From Sebastes aleutianus (lineage: Eukaryota > Chordata > Actinopteri > Perciformes > Sebastidae), in assembly GCA_916700875.1 (NCBI GenBank), contig CAKAKS010000060.1, forward strand, positions 30,228,120 through 30,292,119: a stretch of DNA of 64,000 bases, in the 5' to 3' direction. The position numbers were made by a program, and so were the translations under genes. Positions 24,366 through 35,803 of the stretch are shown in pieces. A model generated the notes under the pieces. The model ran no database searches, had not been told where the DNA came from, and worked only from the letters and a program-made list of their open reading frames with translations. The stretch's first letter is position 1. Each line of letters starts with the position of its first letter.

Positions 24366-27300
24366 CTAATGAAGCTTATAGGCACCCCAGAATGTCGACA
24401 TGCTGTGTGTTTGATGATCACCTTTGATATCTATGCTGACACTGTCCCCGTATGTGAGTTTGACAATCTTGGACACCCACACAGTGCCCTCTGTTGTGCC
24501 CGGGAAGGTCCCCTCAACCAATGACCTCACACTTCTACCAGGCGTGGGGTTTCTTTTCAGAAACACAGATTTGGTCTGATTTTCCGTGCTGCTTTCTTGG
24601 AGCTTGCTGAAGGTGACCTGGGCGTAGATGAAGTAGAGGCTGCTCTCCTTGCAGTAGATGGAGTCTTCGTTCAGGACAAGGGAGCAGGAGGTACACCTGA
24701 GGGTTGAGTCTTCCCACTTATCCTCCGGAGCTATAAGAAATTTGGCAAACTTTTCTTTAGTTGCGCAGCTATACAAACATTTTCACCTCACCCATGAAAC
24801 TTAAGGCGGTGACATATGAGACCTCTTAGGCTCAGATTGAAGTTCTATCATCTACCGAGGCCCTTTGAAACACTCAACTCAAATTGAACAAAGACATCAG
24901 GTAGACAAAGTTGATCTTACAATTAATAGCTAATTTCCTTCCATCTTGGCAGCCTAAGCATCCGTCTGATGTCTGTTGCTGTGGGCTGTCATGATAGCTT
25001 AAGTCGGTGCAGCCCACATTACAGCTCTGCGTCGGGTTTGTTGAGGTTTTAGGAACCCACTTCAGAGAGGAAAAATCGCAGCGTGGTGGGAGGAACACAA
25101 TGTATGAAACTGGAAACATGACAAGGCTGTATATCTATCTCAGACTGTGTGTGCATGCAGATGAATTGTGTGAATGTAGTATATGTTTATCTCTTAGAAA
25201 TGATAGTTGTTCAACTATATTTATCTACTACAAGTAGATAAGGTAGTAGTACAACTTTTTATATGTACAAACAATTGGTTCACTTTAGATATGACATCAC
25301 CTTTTTTTTCAATTGAGCCCCACCCATTTTAAACCATTGAGAAAGTCCCCACAGACTGTATATAAGAAGTGGACATAGTTCACCGTGACGTGACATATTG
25401 GTTTGTGGAATGCTGTTTTGAGCCTTGAGTTCGGTATTTTGTCCGTCTACATCTTGATTTTTGCCTGTCGCCATGTTGTTTTTTGCAACAGAAGAGAAAC
25501 GAAAGGGTGGAGCTAAATACAACCGAACGCTGAATAAGACATTTTAGGTGACCAAAAAGATTATAATTATCTTTCATGTACTGAAAACACACTGCGAAAG
25601 GGTTAAAGTTAAAGACGAAAATACGGACAACACCCAGGCTGGACAACGCTGTGGTAGCAACCTGTCAATCACAAGGTAGCCACACCCTAAAGCATCCCCT
25701 GCTTTATGGTCTATTTAACTCTAAATGGGACCATAATTTACTAAATGAACATCATGCTGTATTGAAGAAGACTTGAAACTAGCGATTGAGACCATAAACT
25801 CATGTTTACAATGTTTACTGAGGTAGTAAATCAAGTGAGAAGTATGCTCATTTTCTCATAGACTTCTATACAATCAGACTTCTTTTTGCAAACAGAGGAG
25901 TCGCCCCCGGTTAGAAAGAATCGGAACCCATCGTTCGTAGCAAGAAGCTGATTCAGAAAATGTGTTTTCAGGGACCGTATTAGACCCACCGAGATCTGTT
26001 TCAGTGTCAGCCTGTGGGACTATTAGCCAAGATGGCTAAACTGGCACAGTTACATAAATGTCTATTAATGTGCACTGTCCCTGTAACATTAAACTGTATA
26101 AATAAATCCAAATTCCTCACTTATAAGATAAAGAATTCAAATCACAAGTTAATTTGTTGTTATTTACACTCTGGTGTAGCCACTTCCCACTCAGTCTGCC
26201 GTTTCATCATCCTCTTCACTTAAAGACTTCCTACGTTTCTCAGAATGACTTTCAGCAGCTCCCAGAGAGCATGTCTGAACTGGTTGCACCCGGTATCCGT
26301 AGGCGTCGAGTGCGACAGCAGATTTTTATGCATTAGAAGCACAATGTCATGCAAGAAAGGCCAGGCCTTGTACTCTAAACGCATCTTGCAGTTTGGTCAG
26401 TTGAAACTTCTTTGGGCAAGAAAGTGGCATCTCTGTCTCTTTTTATAATGTAGTTTTCTCTGTGTGACCATTGAAAGTCAGTGTAAAATGACAGCTGTAG
26501 AAAGAAGATCTCGCTCTTTGAAGTTTTTGGCACTGAAAACAAACCTGACTGACTGTTGATGTTTTAGAAAGTTGAAAATGTTGCGTCATTGGAAATATCT
26601 CAAAGTCACATCTCATTGCGTATGCTTGACTAGTTATTCAAGAAACGTACAACGTACGTCACCAAACACATTTTACATTTGCCCTCAAGCTCATAAAAGA
26701 TAGAACCACAGAGACAGGAGTAAAGTAGTAACTTAAACACATGCCATCTACAGCTATCTAAAAGTATGCGTGACAGGATGTTTTCTTTGTAATCTCATAA
26801 AACATCAGTTTACTACACAAGAAGAAGCGATGAAAGTGAAATCTGAATCTGAATCTGAGCCAGAAGAGGAAGTGTACTTACTCTTGGTTAGCTGGATGAA
26901 CGATAGAGAGGATCCTGAAAAGCAACATAATTTAGAGGTTATTTGATTATGCAATAACTGCGGAAGTGTTCAAAGTACATTTTACTTTTTGAGTTCTGCC
27001 ATTAATATCTTTCAGTTAATTCTTCTTAAAGGTCTGAGATGTGGGTAGTCAAAACATATCTAACTTACCTGTTAATTTTAAGGGAGGCACATTGACTGCA
27101 AAAGAAAAGACGAGTTAAATCCAGGTTCATTCAAGTAAATGTGGCGTGTTTTTATTAAAATATTTGTGCAACATTTATAACTTTAAAAGGTATCGTTTGA
27201 AGTTAACAGTGAAATTTGTCACTTTGTCCATGTACCTGTTGGACTTGTTAGACTGACATTATCTGGCTTCAGTGTAGGGACTGCTCCCTAGAAAAGACAG

Positions 27301-28240
27301 AAAACAAACCATCATCTTTTGCATCATAATCATCTTCATCATCCTTGTTTGTCATCTCACTGGCAATAGAGAACTACAAGTTACATTTTGTGTTCAGTGA
27401 AAACCATGCATCTCCAAAATATTAACTTTTACATAAACTTGGTGGGAAATGTGTACTTTCTAGATGATCCAGTGGGTTTTTTGGAGCGTTTTATACGGTA
27501 GGAGGATCTTCTCAATCAATAAAGGAACATGTAATCCTTTAATTTATCTGGAAAATATAACATATAAAAGAGTCCTACTTTCCTTACTTTGCAGTAAATA
27601 CAACTGCGTGTCAAAGAGGTGTTGATTTAAACTCTGTGGTACTTTTTGTGGTGATGTGATAATTTCATTGTATCCACCCCTTATGTGAACATGTGCTACA
27701 CTGAGTATTTCAAACACAGCACTGATCCAGCTGCTAGGTGGTGTCGCTGCCACCTAGAGGCACCTGCTGGGAGTCTGGACTTCACTTACAGCAACAAACT
27801 GAATTTGTAAAAACAAATTGTGTTGAAATAAAGACAGAGATTAGATAGGAAGTGCTTTGTGATAGCATAACAACACATTGAAAGGCTACATTGTAATATA
27901 GTTTTAATATCGTTCACGCATTACTCATGGTTCACAGTATTTGACATTCTGAGAATTACCTAAGTGGAATTTTACAAGCACACGTGCTTCACAACATGAC
28001 TTCACATGTGATGGCATTCAATTACAAAAACACAAGCTGCTCATGTGTCAGCCACCTGAGAGTAGTTGATATCAATCTAAATGTAATCTTCTCTTCTCGG
28101 GTGACAGATGTACTCACCTCAGTTGACTTTGGTTTGATTGAAATGACGAATGCAGCCATAACCACCACGGCCACAGTGAGCATGCCACACCACACCTGCA
28201 GTAGCAGGTACTTATGAGAGGACTTCGACTGACACTCCAT
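24366..28240 (-). CDS. TNF superfamily ligand, TNF-N (TNF-New/lymphotoxin-like) type
   Basis: Predicted type II membrane TNF-family cytokine. Five exons on the minus strand: 28240-28118, 27287-27236, 27095-27069, 26914-26882 and 24730-24366; phases agree and borders are GT-AG. The product is 199 residues. It starts MECQSKSSHKYLLLQVW with a helix at ~14-34 (LLQVWCGMLTVAVVVMAAFV). Short exons give a stalk, and the last exon carries the TNF homology domain: LYFIYAQVTF, VWVSKIVKLTYGDSVSI, C-terminal TFWGAYKLH. Two cysteines sit close together (CTSC) and one follows (YCKES), unlike TNF. The conserved Gly before LYF is Ser here. A second in-frame ATG 36 bases upstream (28276) is possible but lacks the usual context. 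A tandem downstream of tnf in the same orientation is the known teleost TNF-alpha/TNF-N arrangement, which supports the name. The product is shorter than TNF, so a missed stalk exon is possible in the 2.1-kb last intron. Confidence 0.8.
25285..25930. mobile_element. Dispersed teleost repeat in the last intron of the TNF-N gene
   Basis: Contains the familiar CAGACTGTATATAAGAAGTGG / ACATAGTTCACCGTGACGTG block near its left end and GAGGAGTCGCCCCC near its right end. Open frames on either strand here are repeat-derived. Confidence 0.5.
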
Positions 28241-28689
28241 TCTGTCAAATACACACACACACATTAGTTTTGTCATATATTTGAGGAGATTGTACTGATT
28301 TTAATCACTTCCCTGGATGTAATACCAAAGTCTGACCTTGTTTACACCCTGGCTCTTATCTTTGTAGTTTTGAGCATCATTCTTATCAATGATGGTGCAG
28401 CTTTATAACAGAGTCCATTAGGCAGTGGTTAAAAGTAACATGTTATACGTCCACAAAACCAAAAGTTATAAACTCAGATACACAGCGGGAAATCTGTTAA
28501 ATGTTTTTGCATTAATATTGGGCCCCTTTCACCGGTTACACAACTAATTAAAGGATAAACCACAACATCTTTAAGCCACATCAAGAACCGGTATGCAATT
28601 ACAAAAGTGCAAATAATGCCACTCACAGTGTAGCCTACTACAAAGCAGGAGAGAGGGTTTATCAAAGTGAATGAGTGGATTTATTAACT
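28241..28689. other. DNA upstream of the TNF-N gene
   Basis: Likely 5' UTR and promoter. An (AC)n run is at 28250-28262. No convincing TATA box or kappaB motif was found by eye. Confidence 0.4.
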
Positions 28690-29040
28690 CTACTACTAGA
28701 ACAACTGGAGTCTCCGACTGTGGGTGCAGAATCTCTTCAACACAAGTTCTTTCCATTCGTTCCGAAATGTCCGACTGAGATAACGTTCAAAAGCAAGCTG
28801 ACTTGCCATGTTGCCTCGCCGTGTTTCTACAGTAACCCAGAACGGACAAGCCAAACACGGGCTCTAGAGAGAGCTTTTCACGTTTTTACGTTACCTGAAG
28901 GCCACCGTAGTTCTCTGACCTGCTTATGTAACTGCAGTAACGTGAGCCGCAGAGTGCAAAACTGCGGAGGGGTACTCAGTTGGTTGCAATCTGCAACCAG
29001 ACCACTAGATCGTGCCACATCTTACACACTGCACCTTTAA
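28690..29040. mobile_element. Dispersed MITE-like repeat ending in TTAA
   Basis: The right end reads CACTAGATCGTGCCACATC...ACACTGCACCTTTAA, a common teleost repeat terminus ending at TTAA 29037-29040. The open frame 28675-29040 is produced by the repeat. The left border is uncertain. Confidence 0.5.
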
Positions 29041-31740
29041 GTAACTATTTGAGGCCCAAAAGATGTGAAATTATTCAGTGTTTCAATAAAAAAAAAATAA
29101 AAGATTGGAGAAAAGTAAAATTAAATTAAAACAAATTAGTGTAGCGGAACTTTGCTTTTCTTTAATCGTTTGATGACCCTTCAGATTTATCTTGTGACCC
29201 TTTGGAGGGGCCTGACCTTTTACGGTTAAGACCCACTGGACTAAACGAGCTAACTGTATATAAAGTAGACTGCTGTTCACATATTTATACATCAGTATTA
29301 ACTCAACTAATAATGTCATTTGGCAATAGATCACTCACAAAGGCCATTTTACTCTGGAACAAATACTTTTATTTTGATACTATACTAAGTATATTTAAGT
29401 GACACTAAGTGTTTTTCCGTTGTAATACTTGATAATGGTTACTTCTCCTCAAGTAAATTATCTGAATACTTCTTCTATCACTGCCTTTATAGCAAGGCAA
29501 CAAGCACAAGTGGTCAGACAGTTAGAAAGTGGACAGGAAAACTGATGGAAACCTGCGTCGCTGCTCATGTAGCTTATCCTAATGAATCACAGAGTAGCTG
29601 TACTGTATATATATATACAGTATATACATGTATATGTATACATGTATATATATATAGAGATATATGTATATATCTCTATATATAGATATATATAGATAGA
29701 TAGATATACATATATATATAATTTCAGCATCTTAAACAGGCATAATGATCTTATTCCGCACACTATAAATACTGTGAAAGAATATTTTGACACACATTTA
29801 AGAGAGGAGCTATATTCCCTCACTAAATCTTGACTCACCCAGCATGTGTTGCACTCTCAGTGTCCAAATTCATCTGCTGCTCCTCTCTGAGAGACATGTC
29901 AGGTTGACAGGGCTTTCCCTTTTACATGGGCCATGTAGTGAAGATGAGTTTTTTTTCTCTTCTTTAGAGAGAGTTGGGTTGGACCAAGAGGAGGAAGGAG
30001 GCTGTGGTGTAGGTGGCCCCACTTATGGATAGCAAAGTGTATTGCATGTGTGGCGAAAGTGAGAAGCACCACATAACAACTGGTGTGAAACTTTTATTGG
30101 ATTAATGAAACCAAACTTTAGTTTCATATAGTATAACTTTGATATGGAAGCAAATGGCCGCTTTCAATTCCCCGCAAATGACAGTAAAAGTAAAAATTTT
30201 AAAAAATAATTGTTAAGAAATTTACATATGTTGCAGATGTAGAGATATGGAGTATTTGAATGACACATAAAGAAATAAGCCTGTGGTGCGGCCCCTCACT
30301 AACAAATTGTTTGTTGTGGGTGGTTTGTGATTTCCCACGTTTATAGGTCACAGTGAGAGTTTAACACCCATCACTATGACAGGGACTTTTTCTTCATGCC
30401 GTGCATTTGATCTGAACTAACTGTGTGATGAGGAAATGCACTCTAACACGTGCAACACGTTATGGCATTGAGTTGGTATAGAGAAGAGTGCACATCAATG
30501 GCATGGGTATTTGTTAAAGTCTCTTTTAAACTATTGATGACAACAATATTAATAAGATGTGCCACATATTTATTTTGAATGAATATATACAAACGGCTAA
30601 ACAGGTGTTAACATGTGTAGTAGATTTAAAGTTTAAAAGAAAGCTCCAAAAGAGTCATTTACAGCTTCATGAAGTGTTTGAACCCCATATTTTTATATTT
30701 AAATAAATTAAGAAAATTGCTTTGAAATTCAGTCACTTCATTTGTTATGGGACAAACTGCACAAATTGTCATCTAACTTAAAGGTTTCATGCATTTGATT
30801 TGGTCAAGAAAGTGCAAATCACTGGCATTTTAAACTACTAATTACTACTATAACTACTATTAACTATTTATTTTACTTTTGCTGATGTTTATTTGGATCC
30901 TTCACATCATTTTTACATAATTAATGGTAATTATACATAGTTTATAGTTTAAAATGTCCTTATTTTTTGGTTTAGACGGGTACTACAGGGGTTTAGGTTG
31001 GCAGAGTGATGTGCACAGTCCTCGTTCTGTTCCAAAGAATCCAAAGCTAATACGAGGTTGTTCATCAACCAAAGAAGAGGGATCTTTTAATGCATCCCTG
31101 TCTCCTAGCAATATACATTAATTTGCAGCAGCAAGCACATTTTGAAGGAAATGTAATGTCAGCCAGATTACGTTTTCTATTTCCATATAATGAGGAAATG
31201 TAGCAAGAATGTTGATGCTTATTTTCCAACAAAATGTAAACCTTTTCTAACCCTAACCCTGGTGTCACCTCCCCGTTACCCCGGTGCAGTTTATAAGTGA
31301 AGCACTGAAGCCTCTGAACATAAAACTAGCCAGCAAGTACGTTTTTCAGTACATCATTTGGAAAACAACAGAGTACCTTGTGAATATAAACTGGGTTGTT
31401 TAACAGCCAGTATGAACAGGAGGAATGATTACAGCAAGCAAAGACTGTTTCAGTGTTCATAAGGGACCCTGACTACTATAAGACAAGAGTAGATGAGAGT
31501 AACCAGCGTTACAATAAGATAAGTGTGGAATGGGTTGATGATAAGAGGAACAAAGTTACAGTATTTCACATAGACATCAGGATGAGAAATCTTGGTACGA
31601 AAACAGTAGTGAAAGTTGCAGTTGTTTTTTTGAAAACACTGCCAGAGAGTGAAAGGGTCAATTTCCATTTCACTTTTTGGTTTCATTCTCACTGGGACAT
31701 CCCCAACTAACCAGTCTATGTTCTCCGGGATTATGTAAAT
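29041..31740. other. Gene-poor intergenic DNA
   Basis: No gene recognised. It holds an AT-rich self-complementary stretch at 29600-29722 (listed separately). An 85-codon frame at 31453-31710 has no recognisable domain. Confidence 0.4.
29600..29722. repeat. AT-rich palindromic satellite
   Basis: Alternating TATATA, TATACATG and TATAGATA blocks include GTATACATGTATA-type self-complementary segments; likely to form cruciforms. Low-complexity origin. Confidence 0.8.
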
Positions 31741-32250
31741 GCCACCAACTCTTTCCCACCTTGTCTCTGTCAAACACACGCACACCTACAAACACAACAT
31801 AACAGACAAGTGGGCTGGGTGTGGGCTGTTGGGTGCTGTCCCCACTCAAAACAACAAACGGTTGTCTCCTGTACATCTTACCTGTAATGGTAAAATGTTT
31901 GACAGGTTCTTCTTCTCAAATGTCTCAACATAATTTCCCACTAGATGCAATAGGTCAATGTGTATGAATGGACACCAAACTAAGCTCTGTTTTTTATTCA
32001 GATTTGACACAAAATGAGCACATAAGGTCATTGTGGTCAGAAATATAGAACTGTTTGTCCCGAGACTCATCATATAGAAACCCCAAGTTGGTCTTTCATT
32101 TAAGGTTATTAGTCATCATGTCAAAGTGCAACTCTGCCCAGCAACAATATTATGTCACTCTGTTTAGAACTGTTTACAGCTCAAATTTTGTGGTCCCTTA
32201 CATTGAGACATGCTTTATTATGAGAACCATAAAAGGAACAGAAAGAAGAA

Positions 32251-32560
32251 GGCACTTTATTAATCTCCGAGGGGAAATTCATTTTTTTTCTCTCTCTGTT
32301 ATATATACGACACACATGCACAAACAGGATCTATGTATACATGCGTTACTGAGAGAGATGGGGGGGCTGCCCCTGATAGGCGCTCCGAGCAGTTGGGGGT
32401 TTGGTGCCTTGCTCAAGGGCACCTCGGCAGTGCCCGAGAGGCAAACTGGCATCTCTCCAGCAACAAGTTCACACTCAGTACTTGGTACTCAGTACGAGGA
32501 CTTGAACCGGCGACCCTCCGGTTCCCAAGTCAAGTCCCTATGGACTGAGCTACTGCCGCC
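32251..32560 (-). mobile_element. tRNA-derived SINE, minus orientation
   Basis: On the minus strand it starts GGCGGCAGTAGCTCAGTCCA (A-box region), then GGTTCAAGTCC (B box). Next comes the conserved central part with GGTGCCCTTGAGCAAGGC, and the end has TTAATAAAGTGCC. This is the classic structure of a fish tRNA-head SINE with a shared core. Confidence 0.75.
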
Positions 32561-33372
32561 TCAAAGCTCCAGTACACCACGTTGTTCTCTAACATTAAAT
32601 ACTTATTATTAAAAATGCAACAATTAAAGTTTTTAAAAAACTTTGATAGGAACATAGGAAGGGTTCATTAAGGGTGCTTTCACAAGCCAAAATTGAGTCA
32701 GTTTTAATCAATCCGCCTGTACTTTTTCTTTTACTCTGATAGCTACACCGGCCTCCTGTCAGTGTGTTAGAGGGGAACGAACAATGGGGTCGGTCAGCGG
32801 AGCAAGTTACAGTTAGTGGCACAGGTAGCCGCTGAGTTGGGAGTATCACATGGCACACTGATCAACTAGGCAAGCAAGCAAAGACCAATAAAGGGAAACC
32901 AGCGTGAGAAAGCTGATGAGGGGAATTCAACTTCTGTTTCCTGTATTTCTGTACTTCATTATGTTTTCATATCCCTATGCATTTCCACCATCCTGGCCAA
33001 TTTCAAAAATATGTGTGTTGCTAAGAGACTGTGTTTTGTTTACTTATTACCTGTGTGTCTTACTGTTGGGATGTGTCACATCTGCGGAAGCAGAAAATTG
33101 ATTTAACAACCATGCTTTCTTTTGTTTTGGCTTCGAGGAAAGGTGAGTTACAAAGAAGGAATGTGGAAGTGATTAGAGGTTGCTGTGATAACAAGAACAT
33201 AAAAACAAAAACATATAGCTGCTAGCATCCTTCTGTTTATGCTGAGTAATTTGCCGTTGCTAAGTTTAGAAACGTTTTTACTCGTCACTTCCTGGAGAGA
33301 AATCTTTCCAGGTAAAACTGACTAGAAACTGGGTGAGGATAACAACACAGTCCTGAACTGTGTACAAAACAC
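32561..33372. other. Gene-poor intergenic DNA
   Basis: No identifiable gene or repeat boundary. A 65-codon frame at 32904-33101 is hydrophobic but shows no homology I recognise. Confidence 0.4.
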
Positions 33373-33819
33373 TAGGGATGTCACGATACCAGAAATCTAG
33401 GAGTCAATACCAATACCTGTGAATTTCCATGATTCTCGATACCAATTCAATACCACGGTAACAAAAAAGAAAACAACAACAATAAATCCCATGTAATTCA
33501 ACACGCACTCTTTTATTAAAAACATTTGAACATTACAAAAAACAGAGGCATGTAACCTCTAAGCGCTACCGGAGAGGCCAGACACACCGCCACCCGATGG
33601 TACAGATCAGAGTCAGCGCTCTGCACATGTTGACCGTAATCTTTCTTGTAAAATGTCCGGGGTAATCGGTAACACCGGTGTTGTCACAAGTTTATTAGCT
33701 GGTGGGAAAATTTTCCTCACTGTCACATCCCTACCAATGACCATTACAGGCATCGTACGGTGCTGTAGAAAAAGAGTACCGTCACTTTTTTTAAATTTTC
33801 GGTTCTCGTGACATCCCTA
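33373..33819. mobile_element. hAT-like MITE ('TAGGGATGTCACGA' ends)
   Basis: Begins TAGGGATGTCACGATACC and ends GGTTCTCGTGACATCCCTA, inverted. The flanking octamers CAAAACAC and CAAATGAC agree at 6 of 8 positions. Part of the family recurs inverted at about 49846-49950 in a bag6 intron. Confidence 0.7.
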
Positions 33820-34369
33820 CAAATGACATAAATAATATAAATTTGAAGTAGCAAAAAAAATATTTAAGTCCTAATGAACCAATATTTTTCTTGGCATTTG
33901 TGATCAAACTCCGGCAAACTGAGTGTATAATCAGTGTAAAAAACAGCAGAATCTGGGCAGCCTTCATTCAAGTTATGTGAACAGGTATTTCAGTTCAGCG
34001 GCATCATGGGAATTCCCCGGGCTTCTGCTCGGTGGTTGTGGGCGGATCCTCCCCCACAAAGGTGTTTTTTTTTTCTCAACTCAAGCTACTGTATCACCTC
34101 TTGTTCTTTAGATTGAAAGTGACAGGTATAATGAGTTGATGAACAAACAATTACAACAACATCATGCTGACTTCACTTTTCAGCGTAGCATTATATTTTT
34201 TGGCACCACAACTAACTGTTTTGTTATGATGTCATTTGGTTTTGTGAAAAAATGTTGGTACTCATTCTAAGTCTATTGTAAAAGGTGAATAAAATAACAC
34301 ATTTCCTGAAGGAAGGTTTGTATTTTTACTTTATTTGTTTCGCTGCCACACAGTGAAATAATTGTATTG

Positions 34370-35766
34370 TCATCCAGGACATCCATGGCTCCAGGAACAT
34401 CCTGTAAGAAATTGCGTAGAACACAAGAGCCTGTTATTTCAATCCGCAAGTAAAGTATAAAAAAATCATTAAAATGACAATGTAAGTAAAATGTAATATT
34501 CATGCCTACCTCAATGTTAATATTTAGGTGCAAAACTCTGTAAATGGAAATATGATTGTTAGATTCAAGAAACATTTTTGAGATACACAAGCATCATCTT
34601 TTATTTCCTTCAGTTATTTAAACGACAAACCTTTCTCTTGAGGTGATATGACACTTGTCAACACGTTATAACAAGCCGGGTTTTTCAGAAATGTTGTCAC
34701 CACCTCAGAGTCGACGTCACTCTGGCGGGCTACGGTGAGAGGCAAAGAAGTTTCATGTGTTGGTGCAGTAGACAGTTTGATTTACAACCACACTTATTTT
34801 CTGCAATAATCCAAAACCAAGTGGAAAAATCCCGTTGGCTTTTTGTCGAGGGAAACCGTGCGATTCTAACTTATGGGTTGGTCTACAAAAATATAATTTT
34901 GTCATCCTGTGAGCACTCTATTAAGAACTTAAGGTGGAGCTTGTTTTATTACCAGATGTTGAGGTTCTGTCTTAAAAGAAACGCTTTTAAATGAATAAAT
35001 ACTTTCACAGAATTAGATGAGAAGATGGATACCACTTTCATATCTGTTGGTTAAATAACGCGACAGTCAGAGGCCGGTTCGCTTAGTTTAGCACAAAGAC
35101 TGGAAAAGGGAAACAGCTCGTTGTTGTAATTTTTGTAGCTGAATGAGGTACTCTCTCTCTCTGTCCTGTTGATATCCACCTGTTGGAAGAACATTTTGTA
35201 CTCTAGGCTCATAACCATAAAAACTGTAAATTTTGGAAATAATATTTGGCATGTTGTAGTTTTGTGTCCAATCACACACTACTTGTTCTACATGAGAGTA
35301 GTGAGCACAGAAGAATTAGACTTGACAAGTTTAGAGCTATATTGATGTAATGTTTTTGTGAATTGAATTTATTCAGGTGCATGCCTGAAAAGCCAAAAAT
35401 CCACCGACCAGAAATTTCGGTAGTGATTTTTAGCATTACAGATGTTTTTAACGCTCAGGGGTTTTCCCCACCCTGCTAAGAATAAAAGTCTGGGAAAATT
35501 ACTGAATCCCTGTGATGTTTTGGGTGAAGTTGTTGCATTTATTTTAACACTGGTACAAAATTCCCATCTGCAAAAAAAACCCAGTTGGCATCCAGACACC
35601 CGTACCTATTCATCTCTAAATGCAGGTGGTACTGTAGTTACCTTCCAGTTCCACATCATCCCTCTCAGGACGTATACGATAGGTCCAGGTCTCTTTCATG
35701 CAGTTATCTCCTCTATTTGAAAAGATAAATACACATTTAGCATGAAGCAGTGTTATATTTCATTAT

Positions 35767-35803
<37 letters not shown>

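Noticed and set aside
31245..31262. Telomere-like CTAACCCTAACCCT
   Set aside because: Only about two units; too short to be an interstitial telomeric site.
31453..31710. 85-codon plus-strand frame, considered as a gene fragment
   Set aside because: No recognisable family, no splice sites in phase, and no neighbour exons.
32500..32560. tRNA gene on the minus strand
   Set aside because: A and B boxes are present but the cloverleaf does not close and a SINE body follows; it is a tRNA-derived SINE head.
35088..35279. Minus-strand frame taken as an apom terminal exon
   Set aside because: Its downstream half is a dispersed repeat shared with a bag6 intron; only the 35287-35216 piece was kept as a weak exon candidate.
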